From Nicotiana tabacum (lineage: Eukaryota > Streptophyta > Magnoliopsida > Solanales > Solanaceae), in contig NC_134084.1 in NCBI RefSeq assembly GCF_000715075.1, positions 1,924,501-1,988,500 of the forward strand: a DNA stretch of 64,000 nt, given 5' to 3'. Positions 11,293 to 23,800 of this stretch are shown in pieces. Position 1 is the first letter of the stretch. Every line of letters begins with the position of its first letter. Below the pieces are notes generated by a model. The model was not told where the DNA came from. It saw only the letters and a program-made list of their open reading frames with translations, and ran no database searches. The translations under genes and the position numbers were made by a program.

Positions 11293-12225
11293 ACACAAAC
11301 TAATGCACTTGAAAAGAACAATAAAGATGAACAGTGTGGATGTGATCACCAGAATACTTTGTAAAAGTCGATGATCCCTCCTTTAATAATTAGTATAGAC
11401 ATGCTTTGTAAAACTTAGCAACAAAACTAGAAATTGAATAGAAACTAGCTATTATTTGTATACAATAGTCTACTGTATTACAAGGACTGAACTTCCTGTA
11501 ATCTGACATCAAGCTGCGAGTGAAATTCAAGCATATTCTTTCAAAAGGCTATTGAACATTCATGAATCTATCAAACTACAGAAAGCTAAGTTGGATTCAC
11601 CTTTGCTTACTATCATAAGTAGACCGAGAACAATCGGCGAAACCACAAAGTCAGAACAACTAACAGAGTGTAGGTATAAGTAAAACTATTACTCCCTTCG
11701 TCCCAATTTATGTGACATTCCACATAAATATTTATGGCTCGTTTTAGACCACAAGTTTCAAAAGTCTTCCTTTCTTTCTGAAACTCCGTGACCAAATTAT
11801 TTTAGCCTTTCAACAGGAACACACCATTTACATGAAATTTGTTGGAGCATTGTATTTCAATAGGTCATCAAGAGAACCAAACCATAAATTCCAACAAATT
11901 AAATAAGAAAAATACAATAGTTTAAGAACGATTAGAACCATCACCAAAAACACGAGAACCAGAGTAGATGGTGATTATCTGAGGTCTTCAATGTCTGCGT
12001 CATGCCGTCAATTTTATGCAATCTTTCTCTGTTGATGCATCAAGATGGGATCCTTGCAACTATGCTTGTGGTAAGATACAATCTTGACCGGAGGGTCCGG
12101 GCCAACACATCAATAACAGCAACTACCTACCGAAAACAGACGGGCAAAGAAAAAACAGACATTTTTCTTTGAACCAATGATATACTGATGCATACAAACA
12201 ACAAAGGATGATAAGTACATGTCAA
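11293..12225. other. Intergenic region between convergent genes, with a Stowaway-like remnant
   Basis: This region holds the 3' ends of the WRKY gene (+) and the plastid-protein gene (-). At 11692-11800 a one-ended MITE remnant begins with a CTCCCTTCGTCCCAATTTAT end, matching the Stowaway terminus; the opposite terminus is missing. No other gene is visible. Confidence 0.6.
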
Positions 12226-14823
12226 CTAGAAAGATGACTTCTTTTCCTCTTTAATTCCAGAGACATCATTGGTTTTGCCTTCTTCAGGATTCCCGGTTTT
12301 TCTAATAGCTTCTCTTAGACCCAACACAATGAATAAGTTGGTTAAAGTGAGCAGTGACTCAGCTCCTCCGTGCAACCAATCCACGTTCGATAGAGAAGTT
12401 CCATAATGCACTTTCGCTGTCACAAAGCATATCAATTAGAATCACAAATTTAAGTTTGATTAGTACAATTAATAGATTGTTTACTGAGAGAGGAAGTTAC
12501 CATAAATTCCTGCAGGAACTGCACGAACGAGGTGAAAGAGAAGGAACCACAAGATCAGAACAAATAAAATGAAGTTAAAATAATATTGCCAGTATAGAGA
12601 GGTAAATTTTTGAAGAAGATTACGAAGTACATATGTAATGACATCAGAAGAGAAATATGAGGGACAAAATTTACACACTACTTTCCATCTATTGAACGTA
12701 ATGCGATAGAAGAAATAAAAAGAGGATAGTGATGAAAGATTTTCCAACTATAGTTAAAGTGTCCTGAAATGCATAAAACCAGTCACTAACGACAAACTGT
12801 TCAAGCACATAAAACCAACAACCTACACGGGAAAACATTTCAATGATTGTTCTCGTCGGATCGGAACCTAGTCAAGAATTAAATCCAGACATATCCTCTG
12901 GAAAGCCAGAGAAGGCATCTGCATTCATACTTGATGCCTTTATAACTCCAAACCACCCTAAGTGCACATAAAGAATATTCTTTGAAAGTAACATACAAGA
13001 AAAAATAAGAGATGAAACAATGGTTAGAATTACAGTCAGACCTCTCTATAACAATATCCCTATATAACAACTCTTCACTATAAAAGCCAAGCTTTTTCGG
13101 AACCAATTTTCATATTATGTTATAATATATGTTCTATATAACAGCACTTCGCTATAACATCCAAAAATATTTGGAACAAACGAGGTTGTTATAGAGAGGT
13201 TTGATTGTATAACTTTATACTACTATTTAGCCGTAAAAGAAAATAACAAGCTTTCTTGTTGAATATGGAAAATTGAGAGTAAAAACAAGTTTTCGGTAAA
13301 TCTCTTGGATCATAGTTATACAAAGGATAGTCTTCGTAAGAAGGACCAAAGCGCACCGAAAGAACCTACCGTTTCTTGTTAGTCATAACAACCAGAACGA
13401 ATTAGCCTTTGTTTGCCCCATTGGCGAAATCATAAGTTGTGGTGAATCCATGTCGCTACTATAAAGTGCTTTCCATAGTTCAATAGAGAAAAGAGAGAAG
13501 AGCATGCCGATACCTTTACTACATTATTAAACATAATCTCTCTCTCTCTCTCTCTCTCCCTCCCTCATTACGTGCGCTTAGGCTACTAAGCCTTAAAAAA
13601 CCAGTTTTCAACAACAACTATTCTGTAACAACTCAACCTAAGAGCTGATATGTCTCCAAGACCTCTAACATATCCGATTATTTCAGTTATTCCTAACAGA
13701 AGGGATAATCATTATTACTCTATAGAACCTCCCCTTCAATTTGACAGCTAATTATTTTCTTCTGTGCTGCCACATTAACCAAATTACACATGGTGACTAA
13801 CTTTTTGTTCTTCATCGCCAGCTCCTTTGATTCGCAAGAGAGCAGTAACTACAAATGTTAAGACAACCTAATCGAATCAATTGCAGCAAATTTTAAATTC
13901 TGTCTCACAGTGATTCATAATCAATAAAATATCAATTAACATATCCAACTATTCTCTATCTGCTTAATGACCCCAAAATATAACCGATGGTAAAATTAAG
14001 ATTTATAGTGGTAAATTTCAAAGGGGAGCCTTAGAGCAACGGTAAGGTTGTATCCGTATGACCTTATAGGTCACGGGTTCGAGCCGTGGAAGCATACACT
14101 AATGCTTCCATTAGGATAGGATGTCTGCATCACATCCCTAAGGATGTGATCCTTCCCATACATCGCGTGAATAAAAAGCCAGTGCAGCGCACTAAGCTCC
14201 CGCTATGCGCGGGGTTCGGGAAAGGACTGGACCGTAAGGGTCTTTTATAGGCAGTCTTACCCTGCATTTTTGCAAGAGGCCGTTTCCACGGCTCGAACCC
14301 GTGACCTCCTGGTCACATGGCAGCAACTTTTCCGGTGGTAAATTTCAACATTTTCCCTAAATGATGTTACTGATCAATCTAAAAAACAGTCAAATTATGA
14401 TGAATAATCTAAACAACATAACAAGAAAAACAGCATGTAAAAATCAAAATAAGGATGTTACTCACTAGTGGCCCCTACAAAAGCAAGCAAGAAATAGAAC
14501 CCAAAAAGTGTAAGTTTAGGAGCAGTCTTGGATTTGGTAATGAAGTACAAAAAACCAATATAAGGGAAAAGTGAAAAAGCAAAAAGCTGTGAAGCTATGC
14601 TTTGTGAATCAACATTTGGTGCCCATGGATCAACAGGTAAAAATCCACATTTCACAATTCTTGATCTTCTTTTACTGTCAAGTCTTCTACTTTTACCACA
14701 GTAATTGAGTTGTTTGGTAGTATTTCTCAAATTGGGACATGTTTGGAAACAGTGGAAAAATGGAGAAGAAGAGGAAGCTAGCGTTATGGGATTCTTCCAA
14801 ACAGGGTGTAAGCAGTTTAACAT
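12226..14823 (-). CDS. Plastid-targeted small membrane protein, DUF3593/YCF49-like
   Basis: Three exons are inferred on the minus strand: 14466-14823, 12501-12518 (only 18 nt) and 12226-12416. GT..AG borders and phases agree and the product is 188 residues. The start is the ATG at 14821-14823; the frame is open for 45 bases upstream but without an ATG. Residues 1 to about 65 are Ser/Arg/Lys-rich with few acidic residues, like a chloroplast transit peptide. The mature part begins VKCGFLPVDPWAPN and has two hydrophobic segments (SQLFAFSLFPYIGFLYF and LTLFGFYFLLAFVGAT). The micro-exon supplies IPAGIY, and exon 3 has KVHYGTSLSNVDWLHGGAES followed by a third hydrophobic segment. This architecture fits the conserved but uncharacterised DUF3593/YCF49-like plastid proteins; the family name is from memory. 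Intron 1 is about 1.95 kb and carries a SINE pair and a MITE. Confidence 0.85.
12501..12518 (-). other. 18-nt micro-exon of the plastid membrane protein gene
   Basis: On the minus strand the exon TTCCTGCAGGAATTTATG lies between an acceptor TGCAG and a donor GTAAC. Splicing it in joins exon 1 (…GAT, phase 1) to exon 3 (CGAAAGTGCAT) without a frame change and encodes IPAGIY. Skipping it would also keep the frame but delete six residues. Confidence 0.8.
13037..13203. mobile_element. Short MITE in intron 1
   Basis: The termini CAGACCTCTCTATAACA and TGTTATAGAGAGGTTTG are inverted complements with one mismatch, the interior is AT-rich and the total is 167 bp. No clear target-site duplication was found, so the superfamily is left open. 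Confidence 0.7.
14022..14334. mobile_element. Head-to-head pair of TS-type SINEs sharing one TSD
   Basis: The left half (14022-14190, +) has GGTCACGGGTTCGAGCCGTG, a B-box-containing head. The right half (about 14190-14334) is the same kind of element reversed (CTCGAACCCGTGACCTCC). The 14-bp sequence GTGGTAAATTTCAA occurs at 14008-14021 and 14335-14348, flanking the whole pair. The TS SINE is a tobacco/Solanaceae family. Both lie in intron 1 of the plastid-protein gene. Confidence 0.85.
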
Positions 14824-15659
14824 TTTGCAGAAATGACCTTTTTTTGGCTTGATGAAAGGGAGGCTCAACCGTAAGTAGGAGATAGACTGAGAGGAGTTGA
14901 ATGTGGGCTTGCTAGATGATTTATGAACCGGTTCATAGTTGGGCTTAATTTACTTAATTTAAGGAATCTTTACATAAATAGCCGACTCGATTTATTATTT
15001 ACTTTTTCTAGCCAGTTTATATAAATTATACATGATTATACACATATTATAGATCGTTTAATCATAAGCAATACATCCGTCGGCTATTTTTAGTTTAAGA
15101 GGTTGGATAGATAGCTAGTTAGATTAATTCTTCTTAATTTAAAGATGGCCCATTAACCTTTTTCTCTATGAACTTTCATGTATGGGCCGTTTGACCTTGA
15201 ACATTTAGCAAAATGGCCTAATTGACACCTAAACTTATACCAAATTTTAAAGTCGGCCACTCAATCATTTTAACACCTCAAATTGACATAATTAATATTA
15301 ATATATGGTCCCATAATTTTTTTTTACCAAATAAACAGTTTCTAATTTCTTTCTCTTATTCTTTTGACGTTTACTTGTAATTTAAATTTTTTTTTTTTTT
15401 CGATTTTAGTGTTTTTTTTATTTAGGGTGATAACACTCCCTATGACCACATCAATTACACTGTGCCACACAAGCACTATCAACTGCCATAGGTGTTATTA
15501 GTACTCTTTTCATTGAATAGAGATGCTAAAATAAAATAAATAAAAATAGGGTAATTAGCTTTAAAATTCGATGCAAATTTAGGGGGCAGTTAGGTCATTT
15601 GCATTTTTAAATAAAACATTATTGTGGTTTTTGAGGAAAATTTTACTTTTTCTATTATG
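14824..15659. other. AT-rich intergenic DNA upstream of the plastid-protein gene
   Basis: This should hold the promoter and 5' UTR of the minus-strand gene, but no clear TATA box was pinned down. Poly(T) runs lie at 15320 and 15390. No ORF of note. Confidence 0.5.
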
Positions 15660-15667
15660 CTTAGTTG

Positions 15668-16308
15668 CAGGGGCGGCTCAAGCTCATATATGACCTAAAA
15701 CCAAAGTTTAATATGATGCCTAAATTTTTTTTAAAAGATATAATATATATTTTTATTTGAAGTCTATTCTTCTAGCTTTTTGAGATGCAAAGTTGTTAAT
15801 AATTTTTTATAATAATTTTTTAGTAATCATTATTTCTTCTAATAATTCCTTTTTAATTGATATTATAGCCAACTCATTTAGTCTTTCTTGAGCTATTATT
15901 TATTTTAGCTAAGATTTATCAATTTTAATTTTGAAAAACTTGTTATCGCTGAGGAAACTGTTATAGGAACTGATAACATTATTTTATAAGTAAAATAAAT
16001 ATTTTAAAAAGAATCAAGCCATTTTATTTGATTGAGTGCATAGTATCTTCTCGTTATACTATTTTTTCTTGTCAAATTAATTTCAATTCACACGTTAAAA
16101 AACATTTGCATACTACCCCCTTTAAAGTAACTCAAACGGTTACTTTATTTACATATATGGAGAAAAAAAAATTGTTTTATATGAAATAGTCTAACTTTGT
16201 ACTAAAAACTCTAAATTTTATTTTATTTAAATTATTATATACCAATTATTTCAAAAAATGGGGGCCCCAACACACGCCTTATTAGACAAGGCACTAGAGC
16301 CGGCCCTG
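15668..16308. mobile_element. hAT MITE of 641 bp with 8-bp TSD
   Basis: CTTAGTTG flanks both ends (15660-15667 and 16309-16316), a perfect 8-bp duplication. The termini CAGGGGCGGCTCAAG and CTAGAGCCGGCCCTG are imperfect inverted repeats starting CAGGG, as in hAT. The interior is about 75% A+T by eye and has no transposase. Confidence 0.9.
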
Positions 16309-16649
16309 CTTAGTTGAAGTTATTTGTGAGTTAGATATTTTTAGGTTTACTGCTCAGGAAATAACAATAATTATTGAAAGAATGAGATTGATATATTTGA
16401 GCTCAAAATTTAGTAGTTTATAATTTTATATAATGCTCAGTTGAATTATATCGAGGTTTTTTATATTGCCTTTTTGCAGCTCAAAATTAGCAAATATTTG
16501 TGTTTTGAGTTGAAAATTTACTTTTTTGTATACCTAGTTGAAGTTTTTATTGGGTTTTAGAGTTTTTAACTTACGGATGAAAAACTAAAAATAGAATATG
16601 AATTTTTTTTAAAACAAGACTATTGTTTGACTCAAAAGATGTTAAAACC

Positions 16650-17031
16650 TTTTTGGACAAATCAATCAAAGATGAAGGGGTAAATCGTAGCTGAAGATAA
16701 TTATCTCTAGACTAATTGTAGGTAAGGAGTTGCAAAGTTTCTTTGTATTCAAGATTCGTTCACTTTTCGAATGTCCATTTTCCTTACAAGATCTTTTTTC
16801 CCCTTATATACTAGAGAGAAAGCATTCAGAATTATAAGAATTAAAAATACAAGGAATATTCAATAGAATATTCTCAATGTCTCCTAATTGGCTTATATTT
16901 CTACAAGAGTCGTACAGTTTCTATTTTTGCCTTAAGGTCGTCTTCCTCGGGATGCCGATTCGAAGATACTCGGTCGTTGGTCGTACTCATCATAGGTCAA
17001 GGTTGGTCAAATTTGGACCCATACAGTTAGT
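16650..17031 (-). repeat. Probable 3' LTR of the Tat-lineage element
   Basis: On the minus strand the LTR would start TGTATGGGTCC right after a purine-rich AAGTGGAGGGACTAAC tract, and contains a TATATAAGGGG box at about 16803-16813. The left (3') boundary is not defined because no second copy is in the window. Confidence 0.45.
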
Positions 17032-17309
17032 CCCTCCACTTGTCAGGGTCGCGGCCGGATGCGTCCTTGATGAGCGTACCTCGTGCATTCTTTTGGAGAA
17101 ATTTGACCTGTGGGAACGACATGACGTGGCCAACGGGAATTGGTCATCATATTCAGCAAGATATCGTGTGGTACACTTCTCCGGGAAGTGATGTCAGCTT
17201 TATGTGCGTCATCATTGCGCAGATTTTCAAGGTAGGGACTGACGGCTTGGTGCTTCGATTCTTGCGCTGCTTTGAAGTCTATCGCCTCGATTCTGGCGCC
17301 TCCCAATCC

Positions 17310-17317
17310 TATAAATA
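17310..17317 (+). promoter_or_regulatory. TATA box for the antisense ORF
   Basis: TATAAATA in the context CCTATAAATAGG lies 170 bp before the ATG of the plus-strand ORF and is followed by a pyrimidine-rich leader, the normal layout of a plant RNA polymerase II promoter. It would let the extra ORF be expressed independently of the LTR. Confidence 0.55.
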
Positions 17318-17479
17318 GGTGAAGGGTTTGATTTTTTGAAAAACTTTGGCCATTCCTCTTCTTGAAACCCCTTTCGCTATTCCTAGTTTGTTTTCATATC
17401 TTTCTGTTCTTCTTTCGATCTTCACCCAAAGCTTCTTCTTCTTTCCTCCTTTTGTGTTAATACTCCTCCATACGATATT

Positions 17480-20070
17480 ATGCCGAGGTCTCGTCGTTCT
17501 CGTGAGGAGGTTCCTAAAGCCACCCCATCATCAACGATGCCTCCTTCTGATAGTGGAGAGGTTGTGGTAGAAGAGAATGACAGCCCTTCTACGGTGGAGG
17601 AGCTGCTACCGAGGCACCCCTTATCCCGGAGTGACTTCCTCAAGATCCACCTCCCACCCCAAACCCCATATTTTCTGAGACAGAGTAGGTCCATATTGAT
17701 GCCCTTCGTATAAAGTATGGCATTCCTGCTCATATAGAAATGGTTCCAGCGGGGAGAGATTACATGGACATCCACAGACCTGGGTACTGTGCTTTCTATG
17801 AGTACCCTTTTATGATCGGCTATACCCTTCCTCTCTTCCCCTTAGCGGAAGAATTCTGCATATTTTACCAAGTTTGCCCAGCACAACTTTTGTCATACAC
17901 GCTCAAGGTGCTTTTACTAGTAACTAAGTATGCAGAGTTGGCGGAATATAGTATTTCCGTCCATCACCTTTTGCACCTGTTCATGCCTGGCTTCCTCAGG
18001 GGTACCATGGTGCATTTGAGGCTTCGTGGTATGAAAGGGCTGGTGGTCGGGACGGATGACCGGGTGAGCCGAAAGTTTTGGCACAAGTATTTCTTTGTCA
18101 AGACCGAACACATCGTTTCTGACTCCGCCAGATTTCCGGAGCGATGGAACGGAACTGTAAGTGTCGTCGTTCGTTACGTTCCCCTCTAATCTGTAATTAC
18201 TGTAACTTTTACATACTCGCCGTTTTGCAGCTATGGGTCGTCCGCCTCGCCCCATTGCGGGTATCAAGGATTGGGTAGCCCGCCTGTTGCCTTATGTAGT
18301 AGAAACTCGGACTTGGCCTACCTTCGTACAACGTTATGGCCCTAAAGTTTCCTCAGGTAAATGACTTACTACTTCTTTGGCCATGCAACCTTGCTTAATA
18401 GTACGACCCTTTTGTGATGATAGGTCGGGGAGCTTTTAGGCGGAGGGCGCCAGTTCCCGCCTTTAGAAAAGTCGTTGCTACTGTAGACACACGGTTTATC
18501 TTGAGCGAGTCTGTTCGGGAGGGTCGTCCTCAACCTATTCAATTGGGAGATTCTTCTCGAGTTGTGGCCACGAGGGAGGAGGCTTCTTCGGTACCGGCCT
18601 CACATTCTTTCTATGAATCTTCTAACGGGGATGAGCCGTTGGAGAGAAAAAGAAGGAGGCTGGAGCAGGGGAAGGGCGTGGCTATGGACGCCGATGACAG
18701 CAGGGCATCCCGGACGGCCCTGGTAACCGTATTCATGGCCGAAGCCATTTTTTCGGGGAGATCTCCCCAAGTGGAAGGAGTTGGTACGGGAGCCGGTTCA
18801 GTGCGCTCCATGAAGGTGGTGCGTCGTCTAATGTTGGAAGGCCTCGTGTTGAGGTTGGCGGCTCAGGTTTGGATATCTACCCAGAGGATGTTAATGAATT
18901 TATGGGTCGCCATACCCATGTAGAGGTTAGGACGGACAGATCCGACCGTCATATGGCAGTTCTGGGGAACTACAACTTGCTGTTGAACAGCGAGCAGGTG
19001 GCATCGACTCTCGATCCTCTATGTGTTGCTCCTGAAAGCGAGATACTTGGAGCAATGAGCGACATGGAGTTATCTCAGAAGGTCGCTGGTATGGCCTTGT
19101 AGGTAGGTACCTCTCCTCTTTTTGTTGTTGGATTGGTAAGATAATCGTCGTTCTGTATTTTGTTTCTAACTTCTTCCCTTCTCTTTTGTCAGACCCTCGT
19201 CCTGGAGGTGGAGAGAGAGCGTCGTGAGAGAAAAAGGACGGGCCTTTATGAGAAGATATCGTCCAATTATCAGTAGTATCATGCTAAGCATCGGGTGATG
19301 TCCGACATTTATCATCAGGATCCTGAGTTCCAGGTATTTCGTGAGGCGCTCAAGCAGCGGGAGGACCAATTGGAGCGCAAGATAGAGGAGCTAAGGGAGA
19401 GGGACGAGGAGCTTGTGAAGGCGTCGCCAATAATAGCGAACTAGAGGCCTCCCTTAAGGCGAAAGCGGACGAGCTTGAATTGAGTAGGGGGTGACGGCTG
19501 AGAATGCCGACTTGCAACTGAAGGTGGCCGACTTGACTGCCGAGTTGAGTGCTAAGGTAGTGAAGATTGAGGGGCTTAAGGGCTAGTGATCGTCAGTGCC
19601 GATAAGTTGGCGATAGCTATTTCTGAATCGGTATCTTTGGAGGATGCCCTCCGTATTTCCAGGTTGGAACTGACTGGAGAGAGGGAAGCCTCTAGACATC
19701 AAGTTGCAGGGCTCAAAGGGCGTGTCAAGGAGCTGGAGGCGGAGTTGGCCGCATTGAAGGGACAAATTGCCTCGCCAAGGGCGGAGGAGGCAAGTCAACG
19801 TTCTCAGCCTTCTACGTCTCGTACCTCAGTTGATCCGGGAGCGCCCGCCATTTGTACAAGTTGTGGGTCCATACGGAGGCTCGGCTTGATGTGTATAAGT
19901 ATTTTCACACCGAGGGTAGGGCTACTGAGGTGGAGGTTCAGGCTATGCACGCCGAAGCTCGTGCAGCTCGTGAGTCATGCGGGTACGACCCCCTCACACC
20001 TGACAGGGAGGGCATCAATTCTGATGGCGCGAATCACCTTGCTTCAGATTCAAGGTATGAAGACGCTTAA
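17480..20070 (+). pseudogene. Antisense extra ORF of the Tat element (Transposase_28-like), with introns
   Basis: A decayed coding region running opposite to the element's integrase. It starts at the ATG at 17480 (MPRSRRSREE) and shifts frame near 17660. It then carries the core EYPFMIGYTLPLFPLAEEFC to about 18155 (with SVHHLLHLFMPGFLRGT, WHKYFFVKTEHIV and FPERWNGT), resembling the Pfam family labelled putative gypsy-type transposon (Transposase_28). Likely introns with GT..AG borders are 18157-18230, 18357-18423 and about 19103-19191. The last part (19192-20070) is Glu/Arg-rich coiled coil. Stop codons around 19100 (a CAG to TAG type change), 19275 and 19440-19580 break it. The function is unknown; nothing shows transposase activity. 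Confidence 0.7.
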
Positions 20071-20240
20071 CCCGCTGGGGATGTTGTGTAGTCCTGGTTT
20101 GTATTTACTTTTGTTTTGGAATTTTTGCACGAGTCGTGCTTGGGCCTGTTTGTAAGGGCAATTGTAAATGATATTTTGCTGTAATGTAAAATTTTACTTT
20201 CGTCGGCTTGTTTTTTCATGCATTTATCACACATTATATT

Positions 20241-20828
20241 AACTCCCTTGGCTATTGGGATGTTGTTTTGACCTGTCATCGAAGTAGAATCCCGTCGTAG
20301 TTCGAACGAGGTCGACATTATATTGTTGTCGATGGCCTTGGCCGTGGGGATGTTGCTTTGAACTGTCATCGAAGTGGAATCCCGTCGTAGTTCAAATAAG
20401 GTCGAACTTGTATTTTCATCGATGGCCTTGGTCATTGGGATGTTGCTTTGAACTGTCGTCGAAGCAGAATCCCGTCGTGGTTTGAACGAGGTTGAACTTG
20501 TATTTTTATCGATGGCCTTGGCCATTGGGATGTTGCTTCGAACTGTCGTCGAAGAAGAATCCCATCGTGGTTCGAACGAGGTTGAACTTATGCTTTCGTC
20601 GATGGCCTTGGCCATTGGGATGTCGCTTCGAACTGTCGTCGAAGCAGAATCCCATCGTGGTTCGAATGAGGTCAAACTTATGCTTTTGTCGATAGCCTTG
20701 GCCATTAGGATGTCGCTTCGAACTGTCATCGAAGTAGAATCCCGTCGTGGTTCGAACAAGGTTGAACTTATACTTTCATCTAGGGCCTTGGCCATAGGGA
20801 TGTTGCTTCGAACTGTCGTCGAAGTAGA
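20241..20828. repeat. 90-bp tandem array, left part
   Basis: About 6.5 units of 90 bp; the marker GATGGCCTTG or a variant stands at 20331, 20421, 20511, 20601, 20691 and 20781. Units share GTCGAAGCAGAATCCCGTCG and TTCGAACGAGGTCGAACTT. The period is a multiple of 3, so frames stay open on both strands across the array. It is cut at 20828 by a solo LTR and resumes at 25605. Confidence 0.95.
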
Positions 20829-23800
20829 TTGTGTGCCCCCTTTTTCTCGCGAAATCGGGTTTACGACATTTGGTATGGGACAACTCGTTCCTTTTGGGAA
20901 CTGGGTTTTGCATTTGAAGAGTCACCACCTAATGATTTAAGATGCACTAGGACACATACAGGGTTTAATTCTAAGTTATTTGAATAAGGGTAAGGGCTTG
21001 AAATTATCCTAAACGGAATGTGTTAGGCACCCCTCAAGATCCGCTAGTGTGGTTCCCAGCCAGACAGTTTTTGTGAATTTGTGCAATTAGCAAGTAATCA
21101 AATAAGGCTTAAATAAAAGGGGATTTAAATTTAAACACATAAGAGAAAGAACAATTAAAAGAAGAGAAGTTTGCAAATCAAGGGAAAGGTGGGTCCTAGG
21201 TTTATATTTAATATGGATCACATCAATGCGATACCCGGTATGACACTCCTAAAAATAGGGGATACACGTGGTATTAGCGCACCGGTCATCATATCCACAT
21301 CTACACTTCTCACCCCGTTAAGGTATTAAAGCGCGGATTGGTCTCGATCACTATTGCACGCTATTACCCGCCTCATTCTTATCAGTCCCACAGGAATTTA
21401 GGACTACTGTTCCTAAAAGGGAGGGATATTAGACTGATTTTGGTTTCAAAAAGTAAAAAATCTAAGGCGACATATAAAACAAATAATATTGCATATTAGA
21501 GGAAACATGTAAACAAGTAAAGGCTCATGTATACCTCCTCAAACAAATACATAAATAGCATGACTTACACATACATTTAAGGTATGATTTTAAAATACTA
21601 AAGACGAGGGGAGTTCAATTGTGGAATCAGACCAGCTTAATACATAACTCAGAAAAGAAGTCTGAATCAAGCCTGCCTGCTAGCTGTAGCAATTACAAAG
21701 GCGGATTCAATTTTTTTTATTGTTATTATCCTAAGGCTTGCCAAAGTGTTTGGGTGAGGTCCTATAGACATGATATCTAATTGATTTAGAATGTGGAAAA
21801 ATAGTAACAGTTTTAAACGAATGGTTTGAGATCCTATAGGCATGTTTGTTAAACCTCGTTAAATAAGGAAATTAGGCTGTTTAAAAAACTGGTTCAGAGT
21901 CGAACTGATTTTAAAAAATTATTGCAGATCTTATAGGCAGGATGTCTAGTATTGGTCATTTTCATTCCTATAGACATGGTATTTAAATGCCGAGTTTAAC
22001 CCTTATAGGCATGATATCTAGTATTGAATGGAAACAGACAATATTTTACTTGGGAATTCCTATAGGCATGATTTCTATACCTTATACTGATTTCAACATT
22101 AGGAACATGATACTTACTTATAGCCGTTTAGATCCCAAAGCATGATATCTAAGTGGCAACAGCATGTAGAATTTTAAATAAGTCCTACAGGCAGGTTATC
22201 TAGATGTGAAGTTGAACATGCAGAATTAAAAATAAATCCTACAGACATGGTGTCTAAACGCAGAATTGAACATACATGATTTAAAACTAGTCCTATAGGC
22301 ATGCTTTCTAGATGCAGGATTGAATCATTCAGAACATAAATCCTATAGGCATGTTTTCTACCCTTGAGCATGCATAATTACCCGACCCTTTTCACTAGCC
22401 AGCCCCAATATTTATCATAAAATTATTACAGACCGGATAATAAATTACATCAGAAAAGTACAAAAAAAAGTTACAACCAGAGGAAGCCTGATTCTTGACT
22501 TCCTCTCTAAGTTATGGAATAAACCACCTCAAATGCCATTGATTCAAAGCCTTTCTCAGATTTGAGTGTGTCAAAGTTCCCTAAGAGTCTCAAGAGGACC
22601 CCGGCCAGTGCTCACACCCAAGTTACATAACCAGAATAGAGATGAGTGCAGTGTGGAAGGGCCAGCCCTTATGTGTCCAGGTTCAGAGGGAGCTCATGGG
22701 TCCCAAAGTAAGGCTCACACAAGAGGGGCAGAACATAAGTCTAGAAAGATAGTGAAAGTGCAGGAACAGAGTTTTAAAACTAAGGGGATAAAAGAGAGGG
22801 ATAAAGGGTGATACGAAGACAGTAATTAGTAGCACACAGAGTTAATAACTTCATACAAAGGAGTCAGCGGTTGGGAATCCATTGCAAGGAGCCCATGTAC
22901 TTAGGCATGGACTAGATTTGGGCATGTACAACAATAGAAGGTGCTGACATGCCTATAAACCAATCAGAACACACAACATCTAGAAGAAACATGGAGGTTA
23001 TGACCCCAGGGGAATCAGGTTTGGGTCATGCACAACAATGTCCAGTGTTGTCATGCCCCAAACCAACCACAGATACTAGATACATTGGGGATGGGGATTT
23101 AGGATTCACAAGTCATAATAAGTAGTGAACAGAAACATTAATTCTAAATAGGAAGGGGGCAGATTACAGCATGTCTGAGAATGGAACTTGGTTAAATACA
23201 AACAGGAGACAAATAAGGATGAAAAATACAGTAAAGAAACATGTTGTTGTTGATGTAGAAGCTTAATTAGAACATACCAGTAAAGATGCAAATGCAGAGA
23301 AAAATAAGCAAGCTTCCCACAACCTAGCCTTGGCTTTCAGCCGGCTAGGTAAGGCAGCAATAAAAGTAGCAACAGAGAAAAGAGAGAGATTTTAGTGGAG
23401 TGTGTGTCTGAACTCAAGTGTTTTATGCCTTGTGTTCGTGTTTTTGAAAGAAGAGAAGTACAAGGTATTTATAGCTTTTTGAAGACGAGTGAAAGAGAGG
23501 TAATAAATTACAAACATGGAAACAATCACAATTCATAATCAATTACACAAGTGATTGCCTTTAATTAATGGATCACTTGCTTAACGGGCAGTGATAGGTT
23601 CAAAATAAGGAAAGAAATCAATTTATAAACAGGCTGATAGTTGCCATAAAAGAAGTAGTAAAACATTAAGTAAGCAATCGAGTCTAGGTACAGAAATACA
23701 TTTATTTTGGGAAAGGATTCAGTAAGGCAAAACAAGGAAAAGAATCAATTAACCTTAACAGGCGAGTGAAATTAGAATTTCACAAAAGAAAGGTTTGAAA

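Noticed and set aside
14824..14868. Upstream extension of the plastid-protein frame
   Set aside because: The frame is open to 14868 but has no ATG there (TTG); the ATG at 14821-14823 was chosen.
20067..20795. 242-codon minus-strand frame with a 30-residue repeat
   Set aside because: It is the translation of the 90-bp tandem array; not listed as a gene, but its frame conservation is reported as a finding.
20241..20828. CRISPR-like regular array
   Set aside because: Units are contiguous 90-bp repeats with no variable spacers, in a plant nuclear context.
22566..22811. 81-codon frame inside the 4.8-kb solo LTR
   Set aside because: No recognisable domain, no relatives I can name, and located in LTR sequence.
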